The translations under genes were made by a program, and so were the position numbers. Shown piece by piece: positions 13,401-25,110 of a DNA stretch of 64,000 nt. Numbering within the stretch: position 1 is the stretch's first letter; every line of letters starts with the position of its first letter. The stretch is taken from positions 19,809,996-19,873,995 of the forward strand of contig NC_087066.1 in assembly GCF_963678635.1 (NCBI RefSeq). Direction: 5' to 3'. The notes under the pieces are model-generated. The model had not been told where the DNA came from. It did not search any database and was given only the letters and a program-made list of their open reading frames with translations. The stretch is from Symsagittifera roscoffensis (taxonomy: Eukaryota; Xenacoelomorpha; Acoela; Convolutidae).

Positions 13401-16400
13401 CTGCAGCGCAGCTGACCTAAATAATAGATAAAGCTGACGGCATTTTTCAAGCTCCCGTTAAAAAATTACTGTGCATGCTACTGCTCTGATGTAGAAAAAA
13501 ACCCTCTTTATGAAAATCAACAGGCATCAACAACTTTTGGAAGTACCCATAATAGAATCATTAACATTCGATTCCCCACACGTGATTTTAATTAATTTAT
13601 TCACTTGTTGGGTCTTTAGTTGCTCCGGACTGTATGCAGTTCGAAAGTAGAACACCGACACTTCTGCGCATCCACGGTGCATTAGAAATGTTCCATTCTC
13701 TTCATCCACCCAACACTCCTCTTTATTTCCCAACTGAGCTAACGTCATCCGATATACCAGCACGCCACTGTTAACACAGACAACAGCAACATTTTTGAGG
13801 GGAAACTAAGTATCAGCAATACAAAACTTCAGGGGTTCAGGGGAGTAAATAATCTCCATCCATGCAAAAAAACTAGTCGAACGGTTAAGCAAATACAAGT
13901 TTTCTGCCTATTAAATAATTCCTCATTTGTTTTCAGGAGCAATACAAAACAGGGTACAGGGTGAAGAAACTCCATCTACATAAAAAAATTAGTCAAGCAG
14001 CCACGTATTTCCAAATTTTTTGCCTGCCAACGAATTCCTCTTTTGTTTTCAGTGGGGTAGTGATAAGTCAAAAGATTCAACCTTGAAACATTCAGAGACA
14101 ATTAAAAACGGTTGACATAATGACATTATTTTCAGAGGCAGACTGCTTTATTTAGGGGCGGATCTAACTATCTTTCAACGACCAGATTATCAAATCCAAA
14201 AATATGAAAACTTCGACCTTTTTTAGGTTGATCAATTTGATTTTCTGCGCTCTTGCAAAACATTATTAAGGACCATAAATAACCTGTACTGGCAGCAAAC
14301 TTTTACAAGGAGGCGAAGCTGAGCTTCGCACCACTTGCGATACAATTAGATCTATCAAAATGAATGAAGATAATTGTGAAAAAAAAATGCCGAAACAATT
14401 GAATGCAAAATCACCATCGGAAAAAAATTAAGCAAGCGGTGACAAAGCCTAAAATATCTGAGCAAAAACTCTTGAAACCGATTTTTTTTTCAATTCAAAA
14501 CTAACTTAAAAATTGTATGCCCCTTCCCCTCATTACACACACAGGCAAACAAAAAACTTTTTTCGCGCATCAGACGACACAAAAAAAGACTACTAGGTCG
14601 ATATAAAAAAAGCCGAAACTATTATGCCCAAAAAATGAAAAAATAATGAAATTTCAACAAACCGAGTGGTAAAAATGCAACCAACATAAAAAGTGCGGAG
14701 AAAATAAAAATTGTGTTTCCCATGAAACTATCCAAAATTAGGTTAATAAGCAGATAAAAAAGAAGCCGAAATATTTTAGGCCGAATAAAGTTTTTAACCA
14801 AATCAAAAAGGGAATACGAAGTCAAAGTAAGCAGGGGTGGACCTAGGATTGTCTCGAGGGAGGGGGCGGATTTTCAAAAAATTCTTAAAATTTTGTTGAC
14901 CTTTTTTTAGGTCGCCCAAATAGATTTTCTTTTCCAAGCCCTATCAGAACACTTTAGGGGCCGTATTTTGACAAAAAAGCACCGCAGGCAAATTTATGAA
15001 AGAACGGGTCAAAATTGACGTTTTAGGCATTTTTTTGAAAAGTATTGACTAAAAAATTTTAGGGTTGGTCGGCTGAAAATCGATGTCATATAAAATTATA
15101 CCAAAGGGGGACCATTTGGTTGATGAGGGGGTCGAGTTCCTGAGGGAGTGAACAGGCGTCATCCCCCCCCCCGAAATACGCCCCTGAAAACAAGTAAAAT
15201 TTAAAAAATCAAACACTAAAAGCACCATTCGAAACATGCGCGCAGCAAAAAAAAACGATTTCAAGATGAGGCAACTAAGTCGACAAAAGATCAGCAGATA
15301 AATAACTGGCTTTTTTTCAACTTGTATGTAATGTTTACTTAATCATAACCTCTAAGTTGAAAAAAGAGCCAATTATTTATCTGCTGATCTTTTGTCGACT
15401 TAGTTGCCTCATCTTGAAATCGTTTTTTTTTTGCTGCGCGCATGTTTCGAATGGTGCTTTTAGTGTTTGATTTTTTAAATTTTACTTGCTTTCAGGTGCT
15501 TTCTTACAAAATTTAAACTATCGGAAGCCTGACTCACAAGTATCTGACAGACTTAAAACGTTTGATACCACTACCCAAGACTCGCTTCAGCGCGAGTTAG
15601 CCAGGGTGGTTTGCAAAATTCTAACTCAATGATAGGAGGTGCAGAGAACACATCGCAGGTTTTTTGATGAAATTCCCTGTAGAAATTACCCTATATCACT
15701 ACCTTATATAACAGAAATATCCCCCATATAACAGAAATATATAGCTATATATTTCTATAAAAATTCCCCTATATAACTATATAGTTATATAGGGTAATTT
15801 CTACAGAAAAATATAAGTAGTGAACAAAATTAGACAAATTATTTTGAATAATTTGACAAATAGTTGATATGGCAATCAATTCAAATGTTTCGGATCACTT
15901 CCATAAGAAATCTATTTTAGATTTGATCAAAAAACCGGCCCTGTAAGTACGAGAGACATCGTATAGTTTTTTCAAGATAATTCAACAAACTCATAGAATT
16001 AGAAAAGTTTTTTCTCTTACTGAAGTAGTAATTCCAAAAACAAGTTCTGCATTCCCCTGGTAGCAGACTATATAACTCTATAGTTACATAGTCTACTAGC
16101 AGGGTCATTTGAAATTGTTTGTTCAATTCCAATAATAAATCGGTAAGTTTAACGCATGTCAATACCAATATCTGGATTAATTTTTGGCGCAGTATTGATT
16201 GGGTGACAAGCTAATTTAGCTAATTAATATTCCACAAACAATAAACTAGATTACATTAGCTTTCCATCAAACTTTTACACCATTTTCAACCAAAACAATA
16301 CAAACTCAACTGTCTCATCAGCATATGAAATCAAACTTCACGATACTTAAATCATCTGCAGCAACTTATTGAAGTAGTTTTATCAGTTTTTAAAGTTTTT

Positions 16401-19400
16401 TTATTTATAAGTCTGTCAAAACTTGAATGTTTTTAAGGTCTCACTGGTACTCAACCAGACACGATTTAAGAGCAATTACATTAGTATCATCCGCAAATGA
16501 AACATGTCTGATGTTTTTGCAATTTGGGGCATATCATTGATACACACCAAAAACAAGAGTGGACCCAAAACAGATCTTTGGAGCACATCTACCTTTTGAG
16601 GTGTTCAGTGGGAAGAAACATTCTTCACTTCAAAACTTTGATATCTATGTTAAAAAATAGCTTGCGAACCAATGGAGACAAACTCCCCTGAGTCCGTAAA
16701 ATTCAAGCTGATCAACGATGGCTTTGTGATCCAAGGTATCGAAGGCTTTGTTACATTAACAAAAACTGCAACCCAAAATATTAATCAAACTTGCACTGAA
16801 TTCTTCCTGTTTTTTTTTTTTGTAAGAACATCTATAGTAAATTCTTCTCGAGGCGAGACTGTTTACAACAGAGAAAGTTAAACTTTTGAATTAGTTCACC
16901 TTTTGATTCCATAACCTTCTCAAAAATTTTACTGCAACTACTTGAGAGAGCCATCGGAAGGTAGACAAAAAGATTTAATTGCTTCCCTCTCTATGAAATC
17001 ATGAAACTTTTGAAAATTTCGCAAAAATTTTTTCATAGGTTTATGCCTTATTGAAAAGAAAGATTTACTAAGAAAGTTAGAAACGTGCCTATAACAACGG
17101 AAAATGCTTTTAGGAATAGGGCATTTAGGATAGCGATTTCAGGATAAGGCTCAGGATGAAGTTTTTAGGATAGGGCTTTAAGGTATCGGAAGACTTTGAC
17201 TGTTTAGGTTTAGGGCTGTTAGAATATCCAAAACTTCAAGGGAGGAATTCGAAGAGTCCAAAACTTCGAATTCCACAACTTCGAAAAAAACCACAGAGTT
17301 TTTTTCGGTACGCCGTAAGGAAAAACTCATGAAAAGAGTTTGCTATCGCAGTTGGGTCGCTTATCAGTTTCCACCTACAACTACACTTGAAATTCCAGAC
17401 GTTTCCAGGCTTTTACCGGTTATTTCATTATTTCATTTTCAAAATTAAAAACATGTCTCGAGTCACCAATGCAATAATTGAGCTTTTTGTAGTTCTTATT
17501 AACTTAATAAACATTAGCTGTGAAAGCACAGATTTATTTTTCAGAATAACTGAGTACGAGGCAATTTAAATTTTTTTTCAAGAAAAGCTTAACTTTTCAG
17601 TATTATACCTTGTTGCAAATTTAGTTCAAGGCTAACTCGGTAATGTTCAGAAAAACATTCGGTACCCCTAACGGAAACGATTGGGTTAAAAAAAATTGCG
17701 GGCAATCACATGGTTAAGCAAGAATCTCTGCCATCTGGACTCTCGTAGGCGTTTTGACTAACATTTCATTTAATGGTATTCGATTAAAATAAACTACGAC
17801 AAAAATTAGCTTCATACCGTAAATTTCAAGCAGCAAGCCTAATGCCTAATTCGTTAAGGAGGGTTCTCATCTGCTCATCAAACTGAACATTTTCACCTAT
17901 AAGTTTCATGACTTGTTTATCGTTTCAAGAATTTCAGAGAGGGCATTTCTGTTTCACGCACATTTGTTTTGTTGTCAACGTTATAATTAGCATCTGTTTC
18001 TATGATTCTTCTCTGATTCTTTTTAAACAAAGCCAATCGACAGTGGGAAAAAAAGTCAATGAACGCAAGTAAACGGAAAAAAAATCTCAACTTTGAAGAT
18101 TCCCAGAAAAAAAAATAGACACTTTATTGATACAATCAGCCCAATTTCAGAAAACTGGACCTAAAGATAAAAAATTTGTTATTTTGCAGAGACTTCGGAT
18201 AATTATATCCGCTTTCGAAAATAGAGGTCGATCACATTTTTCGTGACCTTAACAGTTTTGCTGCTCGATAATGGAGTTTGCCTCTCGTTTAACAAAAGAA
18301 AAGAACTGAACTTTTAAAAAATCAAAGTCAAACCGCGAAAAAGTAAACTTGAGCCTGAACAACATTTAACACTTTTCCTGAAAAAAAATGAAAAAAAATC
18401 ATCGCGACCTACACACAGAGGCGAAGTTGCACTTTGCATACACAAGCAAAAATAAGACCAATAACGCAACTGGGAAAAACTGAATGAGTAAACTCTGAGT
18501 CTACAAAATTTCTTAAGTGACGCACACCAATTATGAGTCTACATAATTGCTATGTGACGCAGGCCAATTATGACGCATTAGCAGTAACTTTGAAAAAAAC
18601 ATTACCAACTAACATGCCTCAATTTATAGAGCGGACGCATTTTAACTAGTATGCGAAAAAGTTCATTAAAAACATCCGACACTGCCCAGATTTGAACCAT
18701 CTTCTTTTCTCGCGGGTCTCCTTCCCTACCTTTACGCTACAGATCTACGATAACTTGAAGCTAAAGTGCTTTTTGTTATAAAATACTCTGTGTTAATATC
18801 CTTAGCATTGGCTGTACTTAATAGCTGGTTATTGATCCAAATGAACACTTTCAAAATGAACACATTTTATCGCAACAATATTTGCGTCGCAACAAAATTT
18901 GCGACTTAGGTTGGAAAAAAAAGAGAGTTCATGCTATAGCACAATCTTTGCATGTCTATTAAGACATTTGAGACTATGTCCATCGACTCTCAATAAGTTT
19001 ATCACAACAATTACGATCGATTTCAGAAATAAACTTTCAGGAAGCTTCAAAAAGCTATTTTCATTCTGCTATAAACACATTCTCTCCAAACTATCAAAAC
19101 AAGAAAACGGAGCTGAACGTGCTATTGATGACGGGTATTGTTGTTTATAGATTGCAACTCACCTGGTGTTTGTGATGTTATCTTTGAGCTTGATCTGATC
19201 AATATGGTTGTTCTCTGTCTCACTGACCACCATCACAATACACTTAGCAACGGCTTCACTAATATTGGCTCTATTATCTGATGAGGCTGAAGGTGAAATT
19301 GATTCGCAGTAGTAATTGTGTGCGCTGATTAGACCTTGAGTTATACCTTCGAGGCTGCTGTTAATTCTTGGCAGTGAAATAGTTTGAAGAGGTTCACTAC

Positions 19401-22400
19401 GACTTCGCTGTACACTGCAACCGGCCAGATGACTAATGACACTTCTAAAAATTCAGCTCTCGTTTGTATAAGCGCTATTAATTATGCAAAACTTTACATG
19501 TTCCTTTCTGCTTCCAGTTTACAATTATTCAGCTGACTTCACCAAAGATATTTCATGCAAAAAAATAACATTCAAACAAAAAAGCCTGTTTTAATAAAAG
19601 CCAATCTCTAGCGTGTCTTTTAACATCTATGTATGGCTATTTTGATTAAAACTGCACTTAAGAGTTCGGGAACTTGTCAACCCAACATCAAGCTTAACCA
19701 ATTGAACGAGGAATTTAGATGAATTGACACTAAATTTACCTTACTTGTGCAAGGAGGCGACTTCGGGAGCTAAGCCGAGGAAACTTGATGCTATTGTGTT
19801 CACCTCTATTTGCTTCGCCCTCCACTTATGGCCATCAGAGCCACCCACGTTTCCAATCTAGAACACGAAGTGTTAAAAATCCCTCAATAGGTTTCGTCAA
19901 TCAACTTCTATCATTACTATACAATTTACCATAACCAGTGAAAAAATTGAACACGGCAAAATTTAACACAAGTTGACGCTTGACTGCATAATTGACGCTT
20001 CACTGGATAATTGACGCTACGCTGGGTTATTTACGCTTCGCTGGAACGCAGGGCTCACGCAACAGGCAATGTCAAGAGTCCCTCCATTTCGTTAAATGGT
20101 GTGAGCTATTTTTTTTCTTGCATCATGAAGAAATTTAGGGCACTTAGCAAAATTATCACTAACTAATTTTCTAACAATCCCGGACAATACTCAGTCAATG
20201 TTCGCATATATACAAAGAAATAAAAGGTCATGAATTAGACGTACAATTCGGGAACAAAAATTTGAAAAAAAGCAAAATGCTCATGGTCGTAGTTGTAGTA
20301 TATATGGGATCTGGTATGGCGCCTTGTTGAGAGTAATCAGGGTTTTTATGGACCTGTTGTAAGTATGTTATTTTTTGTTCCTGAGCATAACGTAGACTCT
20401 GACGTATAAAATCCGCCAACTTGGATATGTAATGCTTACATCTTGCAAAATTGATGACTAACCAAGGAGGTTCTAGTTTTCGATAAACACAAAGATAAAA
20501 ACTCTCCTGTCATCGTCTTCACTACAATACAGACAAAAGGCAGATTATTTTCGGGACTGTCGAGATGACGACCATTCGTTGAAATCATTTCGCGTGGTAT
20601 CGCTGTTTTGTTCCGATATTAGGTTCTCGTTAAAGTTGCATGTGAGGGCAGTGAAATTTGAACAGCTCGATCAATGTTAACTGTCTTGGGGCTGGCTGCC
20701 ATTAACTGTTTGACAACACGGTTGATTTAGTTTTCGTCATTCTTTATTCTGCACGGCCGAGGTTGAAATCGTGGCAGTGCTCGTAGTTGTATGAAACAAT
20801 TTCATCAAGGGCATCATAAACCTGGTGGAATTCCTCAAAATTGGTAAAATCACTATTAGGCGAACGACCGAATAGGCGAAAAAAAAAAATCTGCCAATCA
20901 GATTTAAATATTCCAAATTTTGGAAAGGAAGCGCAAAAAATTCAGAGACAGTAAACATTTCCAGGGACTTTATAATAATATCGGCCGAATATAAAAACGC
21001 AGAAATATGCAAAATTTTCGAATTGTCACTGACCGCCGGCAAATCGGAACAAATTTTATATTTCAAGGGTTGCGGTATAAAAAAAGCGAAGTATTGCTTC
21101 GTTTAATTCCTTTTAGTTGAACGGCAATTGATTCATTTAATAATTGACTTTGGGCTTTTTATATCGGTACTTCGCCCATGAGTTCTTCGCCGATTCAGTC
21201 CTTCGCCCATGAGAATAAACTCAAACACAACTATCTATTTCAAAAATTTCAAGTCTAAATTAGCGGCAAAGCAGAGATTTAAGCGCACAATAATAATTGC
21301 CGAATGAAAGCGTTGCGGAGCAAGCGGTCGCTAATCGCCAATGCCGGGTTTGAAGTTAGCGTTCTGACTTGATAACTATGCTGAGTCTGCTAAAAGATTG
21401 ATCTGCTGAAAAACTGGTCTGCTAATATCCCTAGCACCTTAAAAATATCTATTAAAGGTAAAAACCAAACTTTTATCATTGGAAGAATTCCAAGCTCTTA
21501 AAAATCAAATAAACTTTAAATTAAGCGCCCAAGTAAAAACCTACTTCTTCGAACATGTAATCTGCTCTGAACAGACCCAGCTGACACTTGTGCAGTCGCC
21601 CTTCATTCTCCAGTAGTTCTCGTTTCTTCATGATATTCATCAATTTTCCACAGAAAGGGTCTACATTCACGACCTAAGCATGTTCGATACAGAAATCACT
21701 TTCGAAACCAGAGACACCAAATGACTGAAACAGAGCAAAAAAATTGACATTTTTCAAAAACTTTTTAAAAATTTTTTAACTTTCTACCACGTTTTTGTTG
21801 GGACGACGAATGGAAAAGACGTTTAAATTACGCTTCATAAAGCAGATTTTTATATAATTAAAATCGGCTGTTAATCAGCGAGGGTTTCAGTTCTTTTTTT
21901 TCCAGCCGACATCTTGCCATAGACCTTTCCCACTCTATGCGAATAATAATAAAAAACAAAGTTAAAACAGAGGTTTGTGAAACAGATCAGGGGCGGCTCA
22001 AGGATTTTCTCGAGGCGGGGCGGATTTTCTAAAAAACTTCTTTCGAACATTTTGTCGACCTTTTTTTTAGGTCGACCAAACTGATTTTCCGAGCATCTCC
22101 CAAAACATTAAAAAGACCGTCTTAGTCAAATTTTTCGCGCCGCAAAATTTTGAAAAAACTTTGAAGGCAAAATTTTGAAAAAACAGGCCTAAACAGTCCC
22201 CCCCCCCCCTAAATCCGTCCCTGAAACAGATCCGGAAAATTTGAATACCATTTATAGCTCAGTTAAATCCAAAAGTAATACAATTTTTAAGAAGATTAAT
22301 CAAAATTCAAATGGTGCTTAGTCATCATCAGTCAGCATTGCATAAAAAACGAACGTGAAATATTAAACTCAGTTTGAGCTGCATACTTAACCCATTTAAG

Positions 22401-22768
22401 AATCAAGTACATAGCACCTATCTTCGCACGATTATACGGCTGTTTCGAAATCAAAATCACCTATAAAAACCAACTCTGACCTTTTCCAGGCTGGTTGCTA
22501 GGAACTCGGAGTCCATTGCCACGTTATGATACAAATCATTGAAGTCAGTCTGCAGTTCTTTCAGTCTGTTAAACATGTATCGAGGCATTGGCGATGGTAG
22601 CAGTGTAGTTGGTGCTGGGTTCACTTTTTCCGGGAAAATGAAAGCTATTCCATTCGATATTTTTGATATGGCTGCAACGTTGCATAATTCGGATAAAATC
22701 TCGGACGATAAATTAGAACTATTCAGAGGCACAACTTCAAACAAAATCTCATTTTGCTCCTCTGCCAT
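10426..22768 (-). CDS. GSS: Glutathione synthetase (ATP-grasp, eukaryotic type), multi-exon
   Basis: The enzyme joins gamma-glutamylcysteine and glycine using ATP, the second step of glutathione synthesis, in the cytosol. Exons (minus): 22768-22481, 19857-19745, 19444-19163, 13767-13605, 12114-11878, 10803-10426 (stop TGA). A doubtful 66-bp exon lies at 20419-20354. All junctions are GT-AG and the phases agree; one codon is split at each of 19745/19444 and 19163/13767. Diagnostic motifs in order: KQIEVNTI, holding the Glu and Asn magnesium ligands; VFYFR; QLAGTKKVQQ; LKPQREGGGNN, the glycine-rich ATP loop with the third metal Glu; SELGIYGV; and a C-terminal DGGVVAGNACLDSPY. Total length is about 486-508 residues, against about 474 in vertebrates. 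The segment before KQIEVNT is weakly resolved. Introns take up most of the 12.3 kb and are full of repeats. Confidence 0.92.
10985..11098 (-). repeat. tRNA-Leu-like SINE head or tRNA relic, in the last GSS intron
   Basis: On the minus strand a D-arm-like GGTTGAGTGGATAG is followed by GAGA-CTCAAAA-TCTC, an anticodon stem-loop reading CAA. A long variable region and a degenerate B box (CCGATTGAATTC) follow. The acceptor ends do not pair, so this is a relic or SINE head, not a working tRNA. Confidence 0.4.
11879..13604. repeat. GSS intron and exon 6 region with tRNA-like dispersed repeats
   Basis: Apart from the GSS exon at 11878-12114, this stretch holds a repeat starting with GGCGAAGCTGAGCTTCGCACC at about 12,132. 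It also has two tRNA-like bodies on the minus strand with good B boxes: GGTTCGAAGCC at about 12,345 and GGGTTCAAATC at about 12,885. Related copies occur near 14,307, 24,355, 28,118, 34,265 and 40,845. AAGCCGACAAAA-type words mark the same family. Confidence 0.55.
13135..13525. repeat. Long inverted repeat (foldback), arms about 185 bp
   Basis: Left arm 13135-13317 and right arm 13342-13525 are near-perfect reverse complements, with a 24-bp spacer. The inner 115 bp of each arm appear identical, which is why the two strands encode the same 73-residue spurious ORF. The spacer repeats a TTTTTTCACAATCA word also found just outside the left arm (about 13,123). It lies in the GSS intron between exons at 13605 and 12114. 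No transposase is present. Confidence 0.85.
14150..14831. repeat. Truncated hAT-type MITE fragment plus a dispersed repeat
   Basis: GGGGCGGATCTAACTAT at about 14,155 and the following CTTCGACCTTTTTTAGGTTGA match the interior of the MITEs at 14,832 and 21,988. From about 14,305 a GGCGAAGCTGAGCTTCGC repeat begins; its body (14,580-14,830) is closely matched by 35,100-35,420 and 34,800-35,040. No gene is present; this is GSS intron. Confidence 0.6.
14824..15194. mobile_element. hAT-type MITE
   Basis: The element spans 14832-15186, starting CAGGGGTGGA and ending ACGCCCCTG, with flanking 8-mers aaagtaag and aaaacaag (6 of 8 equal). Short CAGGGGCGG-type ends with an 8-bp duplication are typical of hAT-family non-autonomous elements. 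The interior shares GACCTTTTTTTAGGTCG with the better-preserved copy at 21,988. It has no coding capacity. Confidence 0.65.
15191..15488. repeat. Foldback inverted repeat, arms about 134 bp
   Basis: Left arm 15191-15323 and right arm 15354-15488 are reverse complements with few mismatches and a spacer of about 30 bp. The arm includes GAGGCAACTAAGTCGACAAAAG, which recurs in single orientation near 35,490. This suggests an inverted duplication of one end of a dispersed repeat. It directly abuts the hAT-type MITE. Confidence 0.8.
15670..16110. repeat. AT-rich palindromic cluster
   Basis: GTAGAAATTACCCTATAT (about 15,671) and its exact complement (about 15,788) bracket stacked TATAT/ATATA palindromes. 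A second imperfect palindrome around a GTAGACTAT/ATAGTCTAC-like core lies at about 16,055-16,105. This could be MITE remains or a replication-unstable AT hairpin. It lies in a GSS intron. Confidence 0.55.
16385..17000 (-). pseudogene. LINE reverse transcriptase relic in a GSS intron
   Basis: Read on the minus strand, about 16,760 to 16,470 gives KAFDTLDHKAIVDQL, then FYGLRG and the catalytic FADDT, in a frame with several breaks. Upstream, around 16,930-16,900, KIFEKVMESK resembles the usual RT N-terminal block. The order and motifs match the LINE at 1,988-6,362 (CR1/jockey-like), but this copy is much more decayed and lacks endonuclease and tail. Confidence 0.75.
17001..18409. other. GSS intron sequence, no gene seen
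   Basis: No exon is recognised. At 17,100-17,220 a loose array of TTTAGGATAGGGC-type words recurs at about 25-30 bp spacing. The rest is plain AT-rich intron. Confidence 0.4.
18410..18962. repeat. Dispersed repeat R1, copy 1 (about 550 bp, tRNA-like core)
   Basis: The repeat begins ACACAGAGGCGAAGTTGCAC and ends near CTATAGCACAATC. The middle contains a tRNA-like body on the minus strand with B box GGTTCAAATCTG at about 18,690. Two further copies (30,056 and 39,461) share the whole length at high similarity, including the doubled AATTATGAGTCTACATAATTG segment and a run of GCAACAATATTTGCG words. It looks like a composite SINE or MITE. Confidence 0.75.
20354..20419 (-). other. Possible small GSS exon (22 codons)
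   Basis: A phase-0 segment bounded by AG before 20419 and GT after 20354 reads ADFIRQSLRYAQEQ, which could fit the DFT...LF...V.KEG helix of glutathione synthetases. Its phases match the flanking exons. The acceptor lacks a pyrimidine tract, and the conserved RSDYM motif expected here is not found, so the assignment is tentative. Confidence 0.35.
21980..22231. mobile_element. hAT-type MITE with perfect 8-bp target duplication
   Basis: The element spans 21988-22223, 236 bp, and starts CAGGGGCGG and ends CCGTCCCTG. The flanks are identical 8-mers AAACAGAT (21980-21987 and 22224-22231). The interior contains GTCGACC-T(8)-AGGTCGACC, itself palindromic, and a C(13-14) tract before the right end. 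It is non-coding and sits in the first GSS intron. Confidence 0.85.
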
Positions 22769-23979
22769 TATATTGATGACTTATAATACTTCTGTCGATG
22801 AATCTGCACAGAAATGACACCGTCAGACAGACAAAAGGCACATTTTATAACAATTTTAACTGAAACATAATGACATGGTTAATAACAACTAGTCAGCCGT
22901 GATTAAGAATATGCAAAAAAAATTACGGCAAACTATTTTCAGTTCGTAAAAGAGCATTTTGAGAACGAAAGTTGTTACGACCAAGAGGTCAACAGCATTT
23001 TCATCTTATCTTAAGCAAATTGGCAAACACAGTTTGTTCGCTTTGCAAAAAGATTGCGCTTTGATAATAAATTAGTGCCTACCTTTCCAAAGGTATTGAT
23101 TACAGGTTACAATACGTTTAACTGAACGATCATAGCATAGCGCGTAAAACATAGCAAAAAAAACAGTTTGTTATGATGCCACAAAACGCAGAGAAAAAAA
23201 AAGCAACAAATAAAGAAATCCATACTTTAAAAAATCCCTATGACCTATACACAAAAACACAACACGTATTTATATAAAACATACAATTACATAGATAGCC
23301 AGTTGCTGTACAGGTAGCACACAAGTTCCGACCATAACAATAAAAAAAGTTCCTTTTTTTTCAAATTATGTCATTTTTTGTCAGTGATGTGATGAGAGTA
23401 TATGAACAATAGCCAATGGCTAAGGCATATTCGATAGTCGTAGTAAATCAGGCATATTCGACATTATTTTTTGTCGAAAATGAATAGAAAAACAAACGAA
23501 AAAATTGATAGCACTTTTTTCAAATTTCAGCCATTTTTTAGAACAACTTAGAACAAATTTATATAAACAAGGCGCTAAAAAATTTTTGAAAGGTTATTTC
23601 ATAGTAGATAAACGAAAACTACGTTTTCACGGCTTAAATCAAAGCTCATGCTCCGATCATAAGCCTCCTTACTCGCTTTATTCACTCAAAATCAAAAGCA
23701 AAAACATCAGACCGGTTTTTCTCGACAACACTTTTGATTTTTTTTGGATGTCATCCGACTCACGACTGATTTAATATGATATATTATCGGAGCATTCTGA
23801 TGATGATTTATAGGACCTAATTTTTCGTGGAAAATACAGTTTTCAAAAAACTAAGACAAAACACCTGAAGCCCATAGTTCCTTTCAGTGGTCACAACAAT
23901 AAGTCTCTCGTGAGTTACGTGAGCGTGAACCCGTTGGCTACGCTACCTCTCTTAATCGGCTGAACCAAGGTAATTGATT

Positions 23980-24260
23980 TTTTGAAAAAAGAGTGTAGTA
24001 GGTATTCCATAGATTGAAGAAGATTTTTGGAACAGTAAATCATAGTTTACAGCATCGTGAGCTTTTTACAGATCCTTAAAATCTAAAATTAAATATTGTC
24101 TTATTTAACAAAGACTTTTATTTCTAAAAGTCCATAATTGCATCATCTAATAATTCTTCGGACATAATTACTTTTTTCTTCCAAAGAAGCTAAAATTACT
24201 TTTTGAAATATGGTGGAAAAGCAATTATTCCATAGTAAATCATTCCGTCTCATTTTCCAC
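23980..24260 (-). pseudogene. Short reverse transcriptase relic
   Basis: On the minus strand about 24,100-24,010 reads LDFKDL-stop-KAHDAVNYDLLF, then IYGIP. This resembles the RT block LD..KAFD.V.HD.L..KL...GI. The VNYD form differs from the TLDH form of the other LINEs here, suggesting another LINE clade. It is heavily decayed and only about 100 bp are readable. Confidence 0.5.
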
Positions 24261-24344
24261 CTTTCGAATCAAAGGAACAGATCAGCTCTTTGCATCAACT
24301 TGAAATGGAGATAAGACCGATGATTTTACTTGGAAATAAATCAT

Positions 24345-25110
24345 GATGTCATACCGAAAGGTGAAGCGGAGTTTCGCAACACTTGGAATGCAAATAAAAA
24401 AACTGAAACATGAAGTTGAAAAATTCACTTGATATTTCTGAAAAATTAAGTTGAAAAAATTACTTGGATAATAACTCAGAAAGTTGAAAAAAATATTGCA
24501 ACAAAAACTTCATGGCTGTATAGAAAGAAGTTCATAAACAGTCTGAAAAAGAATTAAAAATCAATCACAAGCGCCAACAAATTTTTGGTCGAAACCTGTT
24601 TTAGACGAAAACAAAACTGTTGCCATCAAAAACATCATGTTTTAAACATTTTAACGACCCATCCAATCTGAAACACATCATCGCATGCGAATATATTTGC
24701 TCTCGAAATTAAGCAATGAAAAAAAAACCAATATCAGACTTGGTAAAGTTACAAATAACTGAGCTTTCAGTAGTATTAAAAAGTGTTTCAATTGGAACAA
24801 AACACATTCTCTAGAAAATAAGCCAATAAAAAATCAATCAGTTAAAAAATAGTTTAAAAAAAAAAACAGAAATTGAACCGACTGAAACTAGGAAGAAAAC
24901 TACGAACCCGAAAAATTGAAAAAATATTATGAAAAATTACTTATTGAAACGGGCTTTACCTAATTACAACTTAAACTTTGTTAGTTTTATTTCAATTCTA
25001 ACAAACTGAGCGTGTCAGAAGACGAAGGAGTCCAGATATGAAATCTGTCCTGTGAACAAATTTGTTTACGGGGAAAAAAGTCTAGTACCCGCCGATTGTA
25101 ATACCCTTGT
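24345..25110. repeat. Dispersed repeat related to that at 12,130-13,060
   Basis: It begins with a degenerate GGTGAAGCGGAGTTTCGCAAC (about 24,360) and ends with GGGGAAAAAAGTCTAGTACC (about 25,070). The same pair of end words brackets 12,132-13,040 in the GSS intron. The interior is highly A-rich and diverged. Confidence 0.5.

Noticed and set aside
13210-13450. Two 73-residue ORFs on opposite strands with the same protein
   Set aside because: They are the two arms of one palindrome and not genes.
20737-21066. Minus-strand region with a frame reading DFTNFEEFHQVYDALDEIV, considered as the missing GSS exon
   Set aside because: The phase does not match exon 1 and the frame stops soon after, with no RSDYM motif.
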